25,311 nucleotides of DNA, taken from Bacillota bacterium. GTDB taxonomy: Bacteria > Bacillota > Bacilli > Paenibacillales > Paenibacillaceae. Below the pieces are notes generated by a model. It was not told the DNA's origin, did no database searches, and was given only the letters and a program-made list of their open reading frames with translations. Below, one piece after another: positions 7,577 to 14,753 of the stretch (the first letter of the stretch is position 1; the number at the start of each line of letters is the position of its first letter). The translations under genes and the position numbers were made by a program. The stretch is from the NCBI GenBank assembly GCA_023460795.1, contig JAEWPC010000075.1, positions 1 through 25,311 of the forward strand, read 5' to 3'.

Positions 7577-7846
7577 AACAAAGTTACAGGCATTGATCGG
7601 GACAGTACGCCCGCGAACGGAACGAACAGCGAGCCGGGAAAGTGGAAGCCGGCCGTTCCGCGCGGACGGAAGCGCACCCGTGAGCCGATCGTCCGAAGGC
7701 GCCGCTGCGTAGGAAGGTCCGGTCACTCCGTTATCGTGTTCAAGGCGCTGTTCCTCCGCGAGGCTTAATCTTGCCATCCGGGAGCAGCTAGAAGAGTGGT
7801 ACCGCGGAGTCAGCCTCCGTCTCTTACAGGAGACGGAGGCTTTATG
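7577..7846 (+). promoter_or_regulatory. T-box riboswitch, tRNA-Arg specific (CGC specifier)
   Basis: Stem I is closed by GATCGG (7595-7600) with CCGATC (7685-7690). The loop-E strand AGTA (7604-7607) faces GAAG (7669-7672), which precedes the specifier CGC (7673-7675), an Arg codon. The Stem I apical elements AGCGAGCCGGG (7628-7638) and GTGGAAGCCGG are present. The T-box sequence is at 7792-7809: AAGAG, the TGGTACC bulge (TGGT pairs with the tRNA 3' end) and GCGGAG. The antiterminator pairs AAGAG with CTCTT (7821-7825) and GCGGAG with CTCCGT (7815-7820). It excludes the terminator at 7812-7841. Uncharged tRNA-Arg should therefore allow transcription of ywiB-argS. Confidence 0.93.
7812..7846 (+). 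terminator. T-box controlled terminator
   Basis: AGCCTCCGTCTC (7812-7823) and GAGACGGAGGCT (7830-7841) form a perfect 12-bp stem with loop TTACAG. A short, interrupted T tract follows (TTTATGTTTG). Its left arm supplies the 3' side of the antiterminator, so the two folds are mutually exclusive. Confidence 0.9.
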
Positions 7847-7870
7847 TTTGTCAAGGGAGGAGAGCTTGCT

Positions 7871-8353
7871 ATGCAGGAGCAGACAGAGAACGCCTCCAAA
7901 GCTAACGTTCGCATCAAGCTGGATAGCACGGCGGACGGAGAGAAGCTGTCGCGCGAGCTGAACGGGGAATGGTATTACAGGAATAACGGCATTTACGTGA
8001 GGTACACGGAGAATGAAGAGGGGCGAAGCGTTAGAACGCTCGTCTCCTGGAAGGACGGCGTCTTGAAGGTCGTCCGGCGCGGAGACGCCGAGTCCGATCA
8101 GACTTTCGCATTAGGCAAACGCCTGCCGGGCTATTACGCGAACTCGCAGGTCCGGCTGAACCTCGACACGGAGACGACGATGCTGCGAGTCGTATCCGAT
8201 ACGATCCCCGGAAAGACGGAAGACGCGCCGCCGCAGCCTAGCTTGCCGTTAGTGCTGGAGTGGCATTATTCGCTATGGGCGGCCGACGAGCAAGCCGGAG
8301 TCTTTATCGTCCGTCTTCACGCGGAGCGACGCGAGGACGAAGCAGAGAGTTGA
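7871..8353 (+). CDS. ywiB: DUF1934 family protein (YwiB-like)
   Basis: The 160-residue protein resembles B. subtilis YwiB, whose gene likewise precedes argS. The visible order fits the lipocalin-like beta-barrel expected for DUF1934: NVRIKLDSTADG (about 13-24), LNGEWYYRNNGIYVRYTE (about 31-48), VVRRGDAESDQTFALG (about 71-86), LNLDTETTMLRV and a closing LVLEWHYSLW strand. Function is unknown. The ATG at 7871 follows AAGGGAGG (7853-7860) by 10 nt; an in-frame start further upstream would run into the T-box terminator and is rejected. The gene is cotranscribed with argS under the T-box, which suggests a role linked to translation, but this is only context. Confidence 0.88.
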   Translation: MQEQTENASKANVRIKLDSTADGEKLSRELNGEWYYRNNGIYVRYTENEEGRSVRTLVSWKDGVLKVVRRGDAESDQTFALGKRLPGYYANSQVRLNLDTETTMLRVVSDTIPGKTEDAPPQPSLPLVLEWHYSLWAADEQAGVFIVRLHAERREDEAES

Positions 8354-8371
8354 TGTAGCCTTATACAACCT

Positions 8372-8456
8372 AGGGTGAGTAAGTTCGAGCCCGACGAAGA
8401 TTCAATTTATCGAGGGTGAGTAAGTTCGAGCCCGACGAAGATTCAATTTATCGAGG
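8372..8456 (+). repeat. Perfect 41-bp tandem duplication before argS
   Basis: Copy 1 (8372-8412) and copy 2 (8413-8453) are identical over all 41 bases, and the first three bases of a third unit (AGG) form the start of the argS ribosome binding site. Each unit starts AGGGTGAGTAAGTT and ends CAATTTATCG. It lies between the ywiB stop and argS within the T-box transcript. Complete identity in non-coding DNA indicates a recent or unstable duplication. Confidence 0.95.
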
Positions 8457-8468
8457 AGGAACGCCATT

Positions 8469-10151
8469 ATGAAGACGAACGTGTTAGACCGTTATTATTC
8501 CGATTTGCGCGCAACGCTGGCCGATGCCGTAACCGCGGCAGGACTCGTATCCGATGCGAGCGACATTCCGGCCATCATCCTGGAGATCCCGAAGGATAAA
8601 AGCCACGGCGACTTGTCCACGAACTTGGCGATGCAGTTGACGAAGCTCGCGAAACGCAATCCGCGCCAAATCGCGGAGGCATTGATCGAGCATCTCGACA
8701 AAGACAAGGCAAGCATTCAATCCGCGGAAATCGCGGGTCCTGGATTCATCAACTTCCGCCTCGACAAGAGCTTCCTCTATCCGATCATCGGAGAAGCCCA
8801 AGCCGAAGGAGAAAGCTACGGCCGTACGGCCGTCGGCCAAGGGAAATCCGTGAACGTCGAGTTCGTCAGCGCGAATCCGACCGGCAGCCTGCACCTGGGG
8901 CATGCCCGCGGAGCGGCCGTCGGCGATGCGCTGTGCAACGTGCTTGCGGCGGCAGGTTACCAGGTTACGCGCGAGTATTATATTAACGACGCGGGCAATC
9001 AAGTGAACAACCTTGCGAAATCGATCGAAGCTCGTTATCGCCAAGCTCTTGGCCAAGACGCCCAGATGCCGGAAGACGGCTATCACGGCGAAGATATCGT
9101 CGGCTTCGCCAAGGAGCTGGCGGCGGAGCGGGGCGACAAGCTGCTGTCGCTTTCGGACGAAGAACGCTTCGAATTTTTCCGGAAGTACGGTCTTGAGAAG
9201 GAATTGGATAAAATCAAACGCGACCTCGGAAGGTTTAAGGTTGGCTTCGACATCTGGTACAGCGAAACTTCCCTCTACGAAACCGGCAAAGTCATCGAAG
9301 CGCTAGACGCTTTGAAGGCGAAAGGCCAAGTGTACGAGGAAGAGGGAGCGGTATGGCTCCGTTCGACCGATTACGGCGACGACAAGAACCGCGTCCTCGT
9401 CAAGAACGATGGCAGCTACACGTATTTGACGCCGGATACCGCCTATCATATGGATAAATATTCGCGCGGTTACGATCAATTGATCAACATCTGGGGCGCC
9501 GATCACCACGGTTACATCCCGCGGATGAAAGCGGCGATGGCGGCGCTGGGCAACGATCCCGACAAGCTCACGGTTCTGATCGCTCAGATGGTCAGCCTGT
9601 TCCAGAACGGCGAGAAGGTTAAGATGTCCAAGCGTACGGGCAAAGCCGTTACGATGGAAGACCTCATGGACGAAGTCGGCGTCGACGCGATTCGCTACTT
9701 CTTCACGATGAGAGGCATGGATTCGCACCTCGACTTCGACATGGATCTAGCCGTATCCACGTCCAACGAAAACCCGGTATACTACGTGCAATACGCGCAT
9801 GCGCGCATTTGCAGCATTTTCCGCCAGGCGGAGGAACAGGGCATTAAGCTGCTCCCATGGCAAGAGGCCGATCTGTCGCTCCTGAATTCGGAGCAGGCAT
9901 TCGACCTTATCCGCAAAGTCGGGGAGCTGTCGGAGACGATTAACGAATCCGCTCGCCTTTATGCCCCGCATGTCATGATCCGGTACGTATACGAACTGGC
10001 GTCGCAATTCCATAGCTACTACCGCGCGGAACGCGTCATTACCGAGAATGCCGCGGAGAGCCAAGCGAAGCTGCAGCTATTGGCCGCGATCAGAGTCGCG
10101 CTCGCGAACGTCTTGAAGCTTGTCGGCGTCTCGGCCCCGGAGCAAATGTAG
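8469..10151 (+). CDS. argS: Arginyl-tRNA synthetase
   Basis: The 560-residue class I synthetase attaches arginine to tRNA-Arg in the cytoplasm. It begins with the ArgRS-specific N-terminal domain (about 1-110). The catalytic core has VEFVSANPTGSLHLGHARG with the HIGH motif as HLGH (142-145), YINDAGNQ (171-178), WGADHHGY (342-349) and the second signature KMSKRTG (385-391). A DALR-type helical anticodon-binding domain follows (about 445-560). AGGAGG (8454-8459) lies 9 nt before the ATG, directly after the 41-bp duplication. The T-box with a CGC specifier upstream is independent evidence for its specificity. The stop codon abuts the stop of the convergent protease gene and no terminator lies between them. 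Confidence 0.98.
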   Translation: MKTNVLDRYYSDLRATLADAVTAAGLVSDASDIPAIILEIPKDKSHGDLSTNLAMQLTKLAKRNPRQIAEALIEHLDKDKASIQSAEIAGPGFINFRLDKSFLYPIIGEAQAEGESYGRTAVGQGKSVNVEFVSANPTGSLHLGHARGAAVGDALCNVLAAAGYQVTREYYINDAGNQVNNLAKSIEARYRQALGQDAQMPEDGYHGEDIVGFAKELAAERGDKLLSLSDEERFEFFRKYGLEKELDKIKRDLGRFKVGFDIWYSETSLYETGKVIEALDALKAKGQVYEEEGAVWLRSTDYGDDKNRVLVKNDGSYTYLTPDTAYHMDKYSRGYDQLINIWGADHHGYIPRMKAAMAALGNDPDKLTVLIAQMVSLFQNGEKVKMSKRTGKAVTMEDLMDEVGVDAIRYFFTMRGMDSHLDFDMDLAVSTSNENPVYYVQYAHARICSIFRQAEEQGIKLLPWQEADLSLLNSEQAFDLIRKVGELSETINESARLYAPHVMIRYVYELASQFHSYYRAERVITENAAESQAKLQLLAAIRVALANVLKLVGVSAPEQM

Positions 10152-11492
10152 CTAGATCAGATCGGCTAATTTAATCATGCGCGTCACGCTAAGCTCCCCG
10201 GTCGACCGGGGGGGTTTGCTGTTTCTGAGCGGGATGGCCGAACGTTTAATGATCGATTTGATTTGCCCGGGCGTAAGCCGTGGCCTAAGGCTGAGCAGCA
10301 GCGCGACGGCTCCGGTGACGTGAGACGTCGCCATCGAGGTGCCGCTCATCTCGCGGTGCTTGCCTCGAAGCCATGCGGACACGATACGTTCTCCCGGGGC
10401 ATAGACGTCGATCATGCGGCTGCGGTTCGTGAAGCCGGCGATCCTTCCCGTTCGCGTCGTCGCGCCCACCGCGATCGTATTGACGTATCTCGCGGGATAG
10501 TCGATGGCGCCGGTCCGTCCGTCGTTGCCGGAGGACGCCACGATTAGAACGCCGGACCTGTAGGCACTGTTGACGGCCGCGTACAGCGAGCGGCTTCTTG
10601 TCTTCATTCCGAAGCTCATGTTGACGACGTCGATGCCGTTTCTCACGCACCACTCGATGCCGAGTATAATATCGGAGACATAAGCCGTGCCGTTATGATC
10701 GAACGCTTTGACGGGATGGATTTGCGCGCGGGGGGCTACGCCGATCATGCCTTGTTGCTGATTGGCGGCCGCGATCGTTCCGGCAATATGGGTGCCGTGG
10801 CCGTTGTCGTCCTGCGGCAGTTCCATGCGATGAAGCAGATTTATGCCCCTTTCAAGCGAATGGCGAAGATCGGGATGCCTGAAGTCGACCCCGGTATCAA
10901 TGACGCCGACCTTGACGCGATGCCCGGTCGTGCGGCTCCAAGCGGCGGGCGCGCCGATATGCCCGACGCCCCAAGGAATGCCCCGTTCGCTGACGATGCT
11001 TCCGCTCGGGAGCGCTTGAAGCTGCACGGCCTCATCCTCTTCCAAGGCGAGCTTGCCGCGCAGGGGCGACGGAATTTCGGCCGTCTCCGGCAATGAACAG
11101 ATCATGGCGGGAATGACGCCGAGCGGTTGAATGCCCCGCAGCTTCGGATGAAGGGGGAGCGCGGCTTGCAAAGTACGCTGGAATCGGACGTATAGGCCTT
11201 CTTCCGTGAACCGGAGAATCGTTCTGCGTTCCGATTCGTTGCCGGATTCAATAGCGTCCAGAAGCCATTCGACGACATCGTGTCCATCCAAGGCGATTCC
11301 CTCCCGGGCGAATGTGCGGGCGGCAAGCGCATGCATGGCTCGCCGACTAGCCGTGTCCTCTACTGTATGTGAGCACGCGCGGAACGGTATGGGAATCAAG
11401 CCTTTTTGCCTGCGAAATAGGCGCCGTTCCGTGGCAAAATCCGCTTCCGGGCATACGATGAAGGGAGAGTTTCCGGTGAGACTCTCTAGCAT
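10152..11492 (-). CDS. S8 family subtilisin-like serine protease
   Basis: This 446-residue protein has a complete subtilisin triad: GVIDTGVD (Asp199), NGHGTHIAGT (His232) and GTSMATSHVTGA (Ser386), with the oxyanion Asn323 in SSGND. The catalytic domain spans about 173-420. The first 170 residues form an unusual extension without a Sec signal peptide, containing RRQKGLIPIPFRAC (about 27-40) and helical, charged stretches. It may be a propeptide or inhibitory domain, or the enzyme may act inside the cell; neither can be decided from sequence. The ATG is preceded by GGAGG on the minus strand (about 11499-11503, 7 nt spacing). The gene runs against argS with zero intergenic bases. No promoter is obvious; only about 40 bp separate the start from a bidirectional hairpin. 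Confidence 0.92.
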   Translation of the reverse strand: MLESLTGNSPFIVCPEADFATERRLFRRQKGLIPIPFRACSHTVEDTASRRAMHALAARTFAREGIALDGHDVVEWLLDAIESGNESERRTILRFTEEGLYVRFQRTLQAALPLHPKLRGIQPLGVIPAMICSLPETAEIPSPLRGKLALEEDEAVQLQALPSGSIVSERGIPWGVGHIGAPAAWSRTTGHRVKVGVIDTGVDFRHPDLRHSLERGINLLHRMELPQDDNGHGTHIAGTIAAANQQQGMIGVAPRAQIHPVKAFDHNGTAYVSDIILGIEWCVRNGIDVVNMSFGMKTRSRSLYAAVNSAYRSGVLIVASSGNDGRTGAIDYPARYVNTIAVGATTRTGRIAGFTNRSRMIDVYAPGERIVSAWLRGKHREMSGTSMATSHVTGAVALLLSLRPRLTPGQIKSIIKRSAIPLRNSKPPRSTGELSVTRMIKLADLI

Positions 11493-11535
11493 GCCGGTTC
11501 CTCCGCCCGCGGAGCGGCCGGGAAGGGATACAGTC

Positions 11536-11580
11536 GAAAAGCGAAGGTGACGTCCGCTCAGGACGCTCCTTCGCTTTTTC
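11536..11580. terminator. Strong bidirectional terminator between the S8 protease and rpoE
   Basis: AAAAGCGAAGG (11537-11547) pairs with CCTTCGCTTTT (11568-11578), and CGTCC (11551-11555) pairs with GGACG (11561-11565) inside it. TTTTTC follows on the plus strand and TTTTCG on the minus strand. No plus-strand gene ends here, so on that strand it can only stop transcripts reading through from argS across the protease gene. Confidence 0.88.
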
Positions 11581-11674
11581 GTGATAGCTTGCTTGCAATT
11601 TTATGAGAAATAAGGTTAACTATAGGTTGATAAATCAACGTGAAGAAACGGTTCACATACAGGGAGGAACACAC

Positions 11675-12271
11675 TTGAGCGCCGAGTACGTACTCAAACT
11701 CGACTCCGAGAAAATCCAAGAGATGCCTATGGTCGACCTCGCTTTCGAGGTGCTGAAGGCAGCGAACACTCCGTTCTACTATCGCGACCTGATGATGGAG
11801 ATCGGCAAGATCCGCGGACTTTCCGAAAGCCAGATCATCGACGTGATCGCGCAGTTGTATACGGAGATCAATATCGACGGTCGCTTCGCATGCGTTGGCA
11901 GCAACGTATGGGGATTGAAGCGCTGGTATCCGGTCGAACGCACCGACGATCCGGTAACGGGCGGCGGCAAGCGTCCGCGCATTATTAACGACGACGACGA
12001 TCTCGACGACGAAGACTTGTACGGCGAGGACGAGGAAGAAACCTTCACGGCGGAAGACGAGTCGTACGATCTGTTCGACGAAGAGCGCGAAGAGATCTTC
12101 GACGAAGGGGAAGAAGCCACCGAAGTCGACGAGGAGAACATTCTCGAAGACGAAGAGGAAGCTTCGCTAGACGAGGAGCTGGACGACAAGGGCGCCGAAG
12201 GCGAAGACGAGTTGTTCGAAGACGAAGACGACGAAGACGCGACCTTCGACGAGGAAGAAGAAGAGGACTAA
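11675..12271 (+). CDS. rpoE: RNA polymerase delta subunit
   Basis: The 198-residue protein is the Firmicute-specific delta subunit, which binds core RNA polymerase and promotes release of RNA and enzyme recycling. The N-terminal HARE-HTH domain (about 1-88) contains MVDLAFEVLKAANTPFYYRDLM, then QLYTEINIDGRF and NVWGLKRWYPVE, matching B. subtilis RpoE. From about residue 106 to the end the chain is almost entirely Asp and Glu, the disordered acidic tail typical of the family, here somewhat longer than in B. subtilis. Start is TTG 11675, with AGGGAGG (11661-11667) 7 nt upstream; the in-frame ATG at 11603 has no such site. A 14-bp palindrome GTTGATAAATCAAC lies at 11626-11639 in the leader. pyrG follows, as in B. 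subtilis. Confidence 0.95.
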   Translation: MSAEYVLKLDSEKIQEMPMVDLAFEVLKAANTPFYYRDLMMEIGKIRGLSESQIIDVIAQLYTEINIDGRFACVGSNVWGLKRWYPVERTDDPVTGGGKRPRIINDDDDLDDEDLYGEDEEETFTAEDESYDLFDEEREEIFDEGEEATEVDEENILEDEEEASLDEELDDKGAEGEDELFEDEDDEDATFDEEEEED

Positions 12272-12313
12272 ATCTAGCTGCCCGAGTATAAGAATAACGA
12301 TTCCGACGCGGGC

Positions 12314-12342
12314 TTGACACGGTTTGTGTCAGACGTTAAACT
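12314..12342 (+). promoter_or_regulatory. SigA promoter of pyrG
   Basis: Perfect -35 TTGACA (12314-12319), 17-bp spacer, TAAACT (12337-12342). The start falls at GGGCTT (12350), the initiation sequence used for CTP control of pyrG in B. subtilis. No terminator for rpoE is visible before it. Confidence 0.8.
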
Positions 12343-12349
12343 TATGCTT

Positions 12350-12431
12350 GGGCTTTAGAAGTTAAGGTATTTCATAGCATGAGGAATCCAAAGTGCCCCC
12401 ATTTATTGGGTGTCACTTTTTTGTTTTTTTT
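12350..12431 (+). promoter_or_regulatory. pyrG leader attenuator (CTP-sensing, reiterative-transcription type)
   Basis: The transcript should begin GGGCUU. About 40 nt later AAAGTG (12390-12395) pairs with CACTTT (12414-12419), with CCCCC (12396-12400) facing GGG (12408-12410), and then come six and eight Ts separated by one G. In the B. subtilis model, low CTP makes polymerase stall before the C and add extra Gs; the poly-G then pairs with the C-rich 5' arm and prevents the terminator. Both required parts, the GGGC start and a C5 run in the terminator 5' arm, are present. A second small hairpin, CCGC/GCGG (12433-12444), follows. Confidence 0.85.
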
Positions 12432-12512
12432 ACCGCTTTTGCGGGAAGGAATGCTTCGAACTAGGTAACGATAATGAGGATGCCGCAGGCATGTGGTGGG
12501 AGGTTTCGTAGG

Positions 12513-14117
12513 GTGACTAAGTACATTTTCGTAACCGGCGGCGTAGTCTCGTCGCTCGGCAAAGGGATTACCGCCGCTTCGCTGGGGCGGTTGTTGAAGA
12601 ACCGCGGACTAAAGGTGACGATCCAGAAATTCGATCCTTATATTAACGTGGATCCAGGGACGATGAGTCCTTACCAGCACGGCGAAGTATTCGTCACGGA
12701 CGATGGAGCGGAGACGGATCTCGATCTCGGGCACTATGAACGCTTCATCGATATTAACTTGTCGAAGAACAGCAACGTGACGACGGGTAAAATTTATTCT
12801 ACGGTTATTAGCAAGGAACGCCGCGGCGAGTACCTCGGCGGTACGGTACAGGTCATTCCGCATATTACGAACGAAATCAAAGACCGCGTATTCCGCGCGG
12901 GCAAAGAAGCGGGCTCCGACGTCGTCATCACGGAAATCGGCGGCACGGTAGGCGATATCGAAAGCTTGCCTTTCCTTGAAGCCATTCGCCAGATTAAGAG
13001 CGACATCGGCCGCGACAACGTCATGTACATTCACGTTACGCTTATTCCGTTTATTAAAGCTGCCGGCGAAGTGAAGACGAAGCCGACGCAGCATAGCGTT
13101 AAAGAGCTTCGGAGCATCGGTATTCAGCCGAACGTGATCGTCTGCCGGACGGAATATCCGCTCGCGGAAGACCTGAAGCGCAAGATCGCCCAGTTCTGCG
13201 ACGTCGAATCGGACGCCGTCGTCGAGTGCCGCGACGCTTCGACGCTGTACGAAGTCCCTCTTAACCTACGCGCGGAAGGTCTGGACGATATTGTCGTCAA
13301 GCATTTGAAGCTGCAAGTCGGACCGCCGGATATGACCGAGTGGACGGAGCTCGTGAGCCGCGTCCAATCGCTCAAACGCACGACCGAAATCGCGATCGTA
13401 GGCAAATACGTCGCTCTGCACGACGCGTACCTTAGTATCGTAGAATCGTTGTCCCATGCGGGCTTCGACGCCGACGCGGAAGTGAACATCCGCTGGGTCA
13501 ACGCCGAAGAGGTAACGCCGGACAACGTGAAGGAGCTCCTCGAAGGCGTTCAAGGCATTCTCGTGCCGGGCGGGTTCGGGGATCGCGGCATCGAAGGCAA
13601 AGTTACGGCGATTCGTTACGCGCGCGAGACAGGCACTCCGTTCTTCGGCATTTGTCTCGGCATGCAAGTCGCCGTTGTCGAATATGCACGCGGCATGGCC
13701 GGTCTTGACGGCGCGAACAGCTCGGAGATCAACCCTGCGACGCCTTATCCGGTTATCGACCTGTTGCCGGAACAGAAGGATATCGAAGACTTGGGCGGTA
13801 CGATGCGCCTCGGCCTGTATCCGTGCAAGCTGATTTCGGGAAGCTTGGCGGCTCAATGCTACGGGGAAGAGCTCGTCTACGAGCGTCATCGTCACCGGTA
13901 CGAATTTAACAACGAATACCGCGATCGGATCGAGGCGGCAGGCCTTCGCATCTCTGGGACGTCCCCGGACGGCCGTCTGGTCGAGATGATCGAGCTGCCG
14001 GATCATCCATGGTTCCTGGCGGTGCAATTCCATCCGGAATTCACGTCCCGTCCGAACCGTCCGCAGCCGTTGTTCCGCGAATTCGTCAAAGCGTCTTTGC
14101 GCCAAGCGGAAGCTTAA
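12513..14117 (+). CDS. pyrG: CTP synthase
   Basis: The 534-residue enzyme aminates UTP to CTP with ATP, using ammonia from glutamine. The N-terminal synthetase domain starts KYIFVTGGVVSSLGKG (3-18), followed by IQKFDPYINVDPGTMSPYQHGEVFVTDDGAE. The class I glutamine amidotransferase domain (about 285-530) carries the nucleophile Cys381 in FFGICLGMQ, and His507 and Glu509 in VQFHPEF. Length matches the family. The GTG start is chosen because GGGAGG (12498-12503) is 9 nt upstream and the protein then begins MTKYIFVTGG as in other bacteria; an in-frame ATG at 12474 would add 13 unconserved residues. Expression is likely governed by CTP through the leader attenuator. Confidence 0.98.
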   Translation: MTKYIFVTGGVVSSLGKGITAASLGRLLKNRGLKVTIQKFDPYINVDPGTMSPYQHGEVFVTDDGAETDLDLGHYERFIDINLSKNSNVTTGKIYSTVISKERRGEYLGGTVQVIPHITNEIKDRVFRAGKEAGSDVVITEIGGTVGDIESLPFLEAIRQIKSDIGRDNVMYIHVTLIPFIKAAGEVKTKPTQHSVKELRSIGIQPNVIVCRTEYPLAEDLKRKIAQFCDVESDAVVECRDASTLYEVPLNLRAEGLDDIVVKHLKLQVGPPDMTEWTELVSRVQSLKRTTEIAIVGKYVALHDAYLSIVESLSHAGFDADAEVNIRWVNAEEVTPDNVKELLEGVQGILVPGGFGDRGIEGKVTAIRYARETGTPFFGICLGMQVAVVEYARGMAGLDGANSSEINPATPYPVIDLLPEQKDIEDLGGTMRLGLYPCKLISGSLAAQCYGEELVYERHRHRYEFNNEYRDRIEAAGLRISGTSPDGRLVEMIELPDHPWFLAVQFHPEFTSRPNRPQPLFREFVKASLRQAEA

Positions 14118-14144
14118 CGATCCTCCGCTTCAGCCTTCACGGGG

Positions 14145-14175
14145 AACGCTTCGATGTTAAATCGGAGCGTTTTTC
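14145..14175 (+). terminator. Terminator of pyrG
   Basis: AACGCTTCGAT (14145-14155) and ATCGGAGCGTT (14161-14171) form an 11-bp stem with one T-G pair and loop GTTAA, followed by TTTTT. Confidence 0.92.
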
Positions 14176-14194
14176 AAATTTTTACATGGAAAGA

Positions 14195-14224
14195 GCAGGA
14201 ATTTGACCCTGCCGGCGCGAATAT
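14195..14224 (+). promoter_or_regulatory. SigH-like promoter of spo0F
   Basis: GCAGGAATT (14195-14203) matches the SigH -35 RNAGGAWWW. After 12 nt, CGCGAATAT (14216-14224) matches the -10 RNNGAATWW except at its first base. The start would be near 14230, about 27 nt before the TTG. B. subtilis spo0F has a known SigH promoter. Confidence 0.65.
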
Positions 14225-14256
14225 TGCTAGCGATAGTAAAACGGAGGGATGCGAGC

Positions 14257-14652
14257 TTGGAAAAGAAGAAATTGCTCATTGTTGACGATCAAGTCGGCAT
14301 CCGGATCTTGCTGCTGGAAGTATTCGCCACGGAGGGCTACGAGACGTTCCAAGCGGCCAACGGGCGCGCGGCGCTGGAGATTGCGAAGATGCACCGGCCG
14401 GATCTCGTCCTCCTGGACATGAAGATCCCGGGAATGGACGGTTTAGAGATTCTTAAGCAGATAAAAGAACACGACAGAACGATTAAAGTCATCATGATGA
14501 CCGCTTACGGCGAGTTGGATATGATCAAAGAAGCGATGGATTTAGGTGCATTGATGCATTTCACGAAACCTTTCGATATCGATGAGATGCGTACGGCCGT
14601 TAATTTGCAAATGAGTGAAGGCGCAGCGTCCCGATTCGCTTCCGGGTCGTAA
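14257..14652 (+). CDS. spo0F: Sporulation phosphorelay response regulator Spo0F
   Basis: The 131-residue single receiver domain accepts phosphate from sporulation kinases and passes it to Spo0B. The acidic pocket Asp10-Asp11, phosphorylation site Asp54 (LVLLDMKIPGMDG), Thr82 (MMTAYGELDMI) and Lys104 (FTKPFDIDE) have the same numbering as in B. subtilis Spo0F. There is no output domain, as expected. The TTG start follows GGAGGG (14243-14248) by 8 nt. A SigH-like promoter precedes it. The last 12 residues (MSEGAASRFASG region) extend beyond the usual end, and this stretch of DNA also forms part of the terminator. The position between pyrG and murA matches B. subtilis. Confidence 0.96.
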   Translation: MEKKKLLIVDDQVGIRILLLEVFATEGYETFQAANGRAALEIAKMHRPDLVLLDMKIPGMDGLEILKQIKEHDRTIKVIMMTAYGELDMIKEAMDLGALMHFTKPFDIDEMRTAVNLQMSEGAASRFASGS

Positions 14653-14671
14653 GCCTTCTTTTTTTTTTTTT
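14617..14671 (+). terminator. Terminator overlapping the end of spo0F
   Basis: GAAGGC (14617-14622), inside the coding sequence, pairs with GCCTTC (14653-14658), and CCCG (14630-14633) with CGGG (14643-14646) within it. A run of 13 Ts (14659-14671) follows. The stem is interrupted, but the T tract is the longest in the window. Confidence 0.65.
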
Positions 14672-14710
14672 GCCTGCTTATGGCCTACAATGAGGAAACA
14701 TTCATTCGGT

Positions 14711-14739
14711 TTACTTCCTGCGGTCATTATTGCTATAAT
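14711..14739 (+). promoter_or_regulatory. SigA promoter of murA-rho
   Basis: TTACTT (14711-14716), 17-bp spacer, perfect TATAAT (14734-14739). The start near 14746 leaves a leader of about 130 nt. Confidence 0.65.
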
Positions 14740-14753
14740 ATTGCAGTGTCTAA

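Noticed and set aside
8381..8396. GTTCGAGCCC in the duplicated unit resembles a tRNA T-arm, suggesting a tRNA fragment or attachment site
   Set aside because: No acceptor, D-arm or anticodon arm can be drawn around it, and the match is confined to about ten bases.
13266..14105. Minus-strand reading frame opposite pyrG, and similar ones opposite fba, speB, murA, argS and dnaX
   Set aside because: All mirror well-conserved genes and show no recognisable family or start signal.
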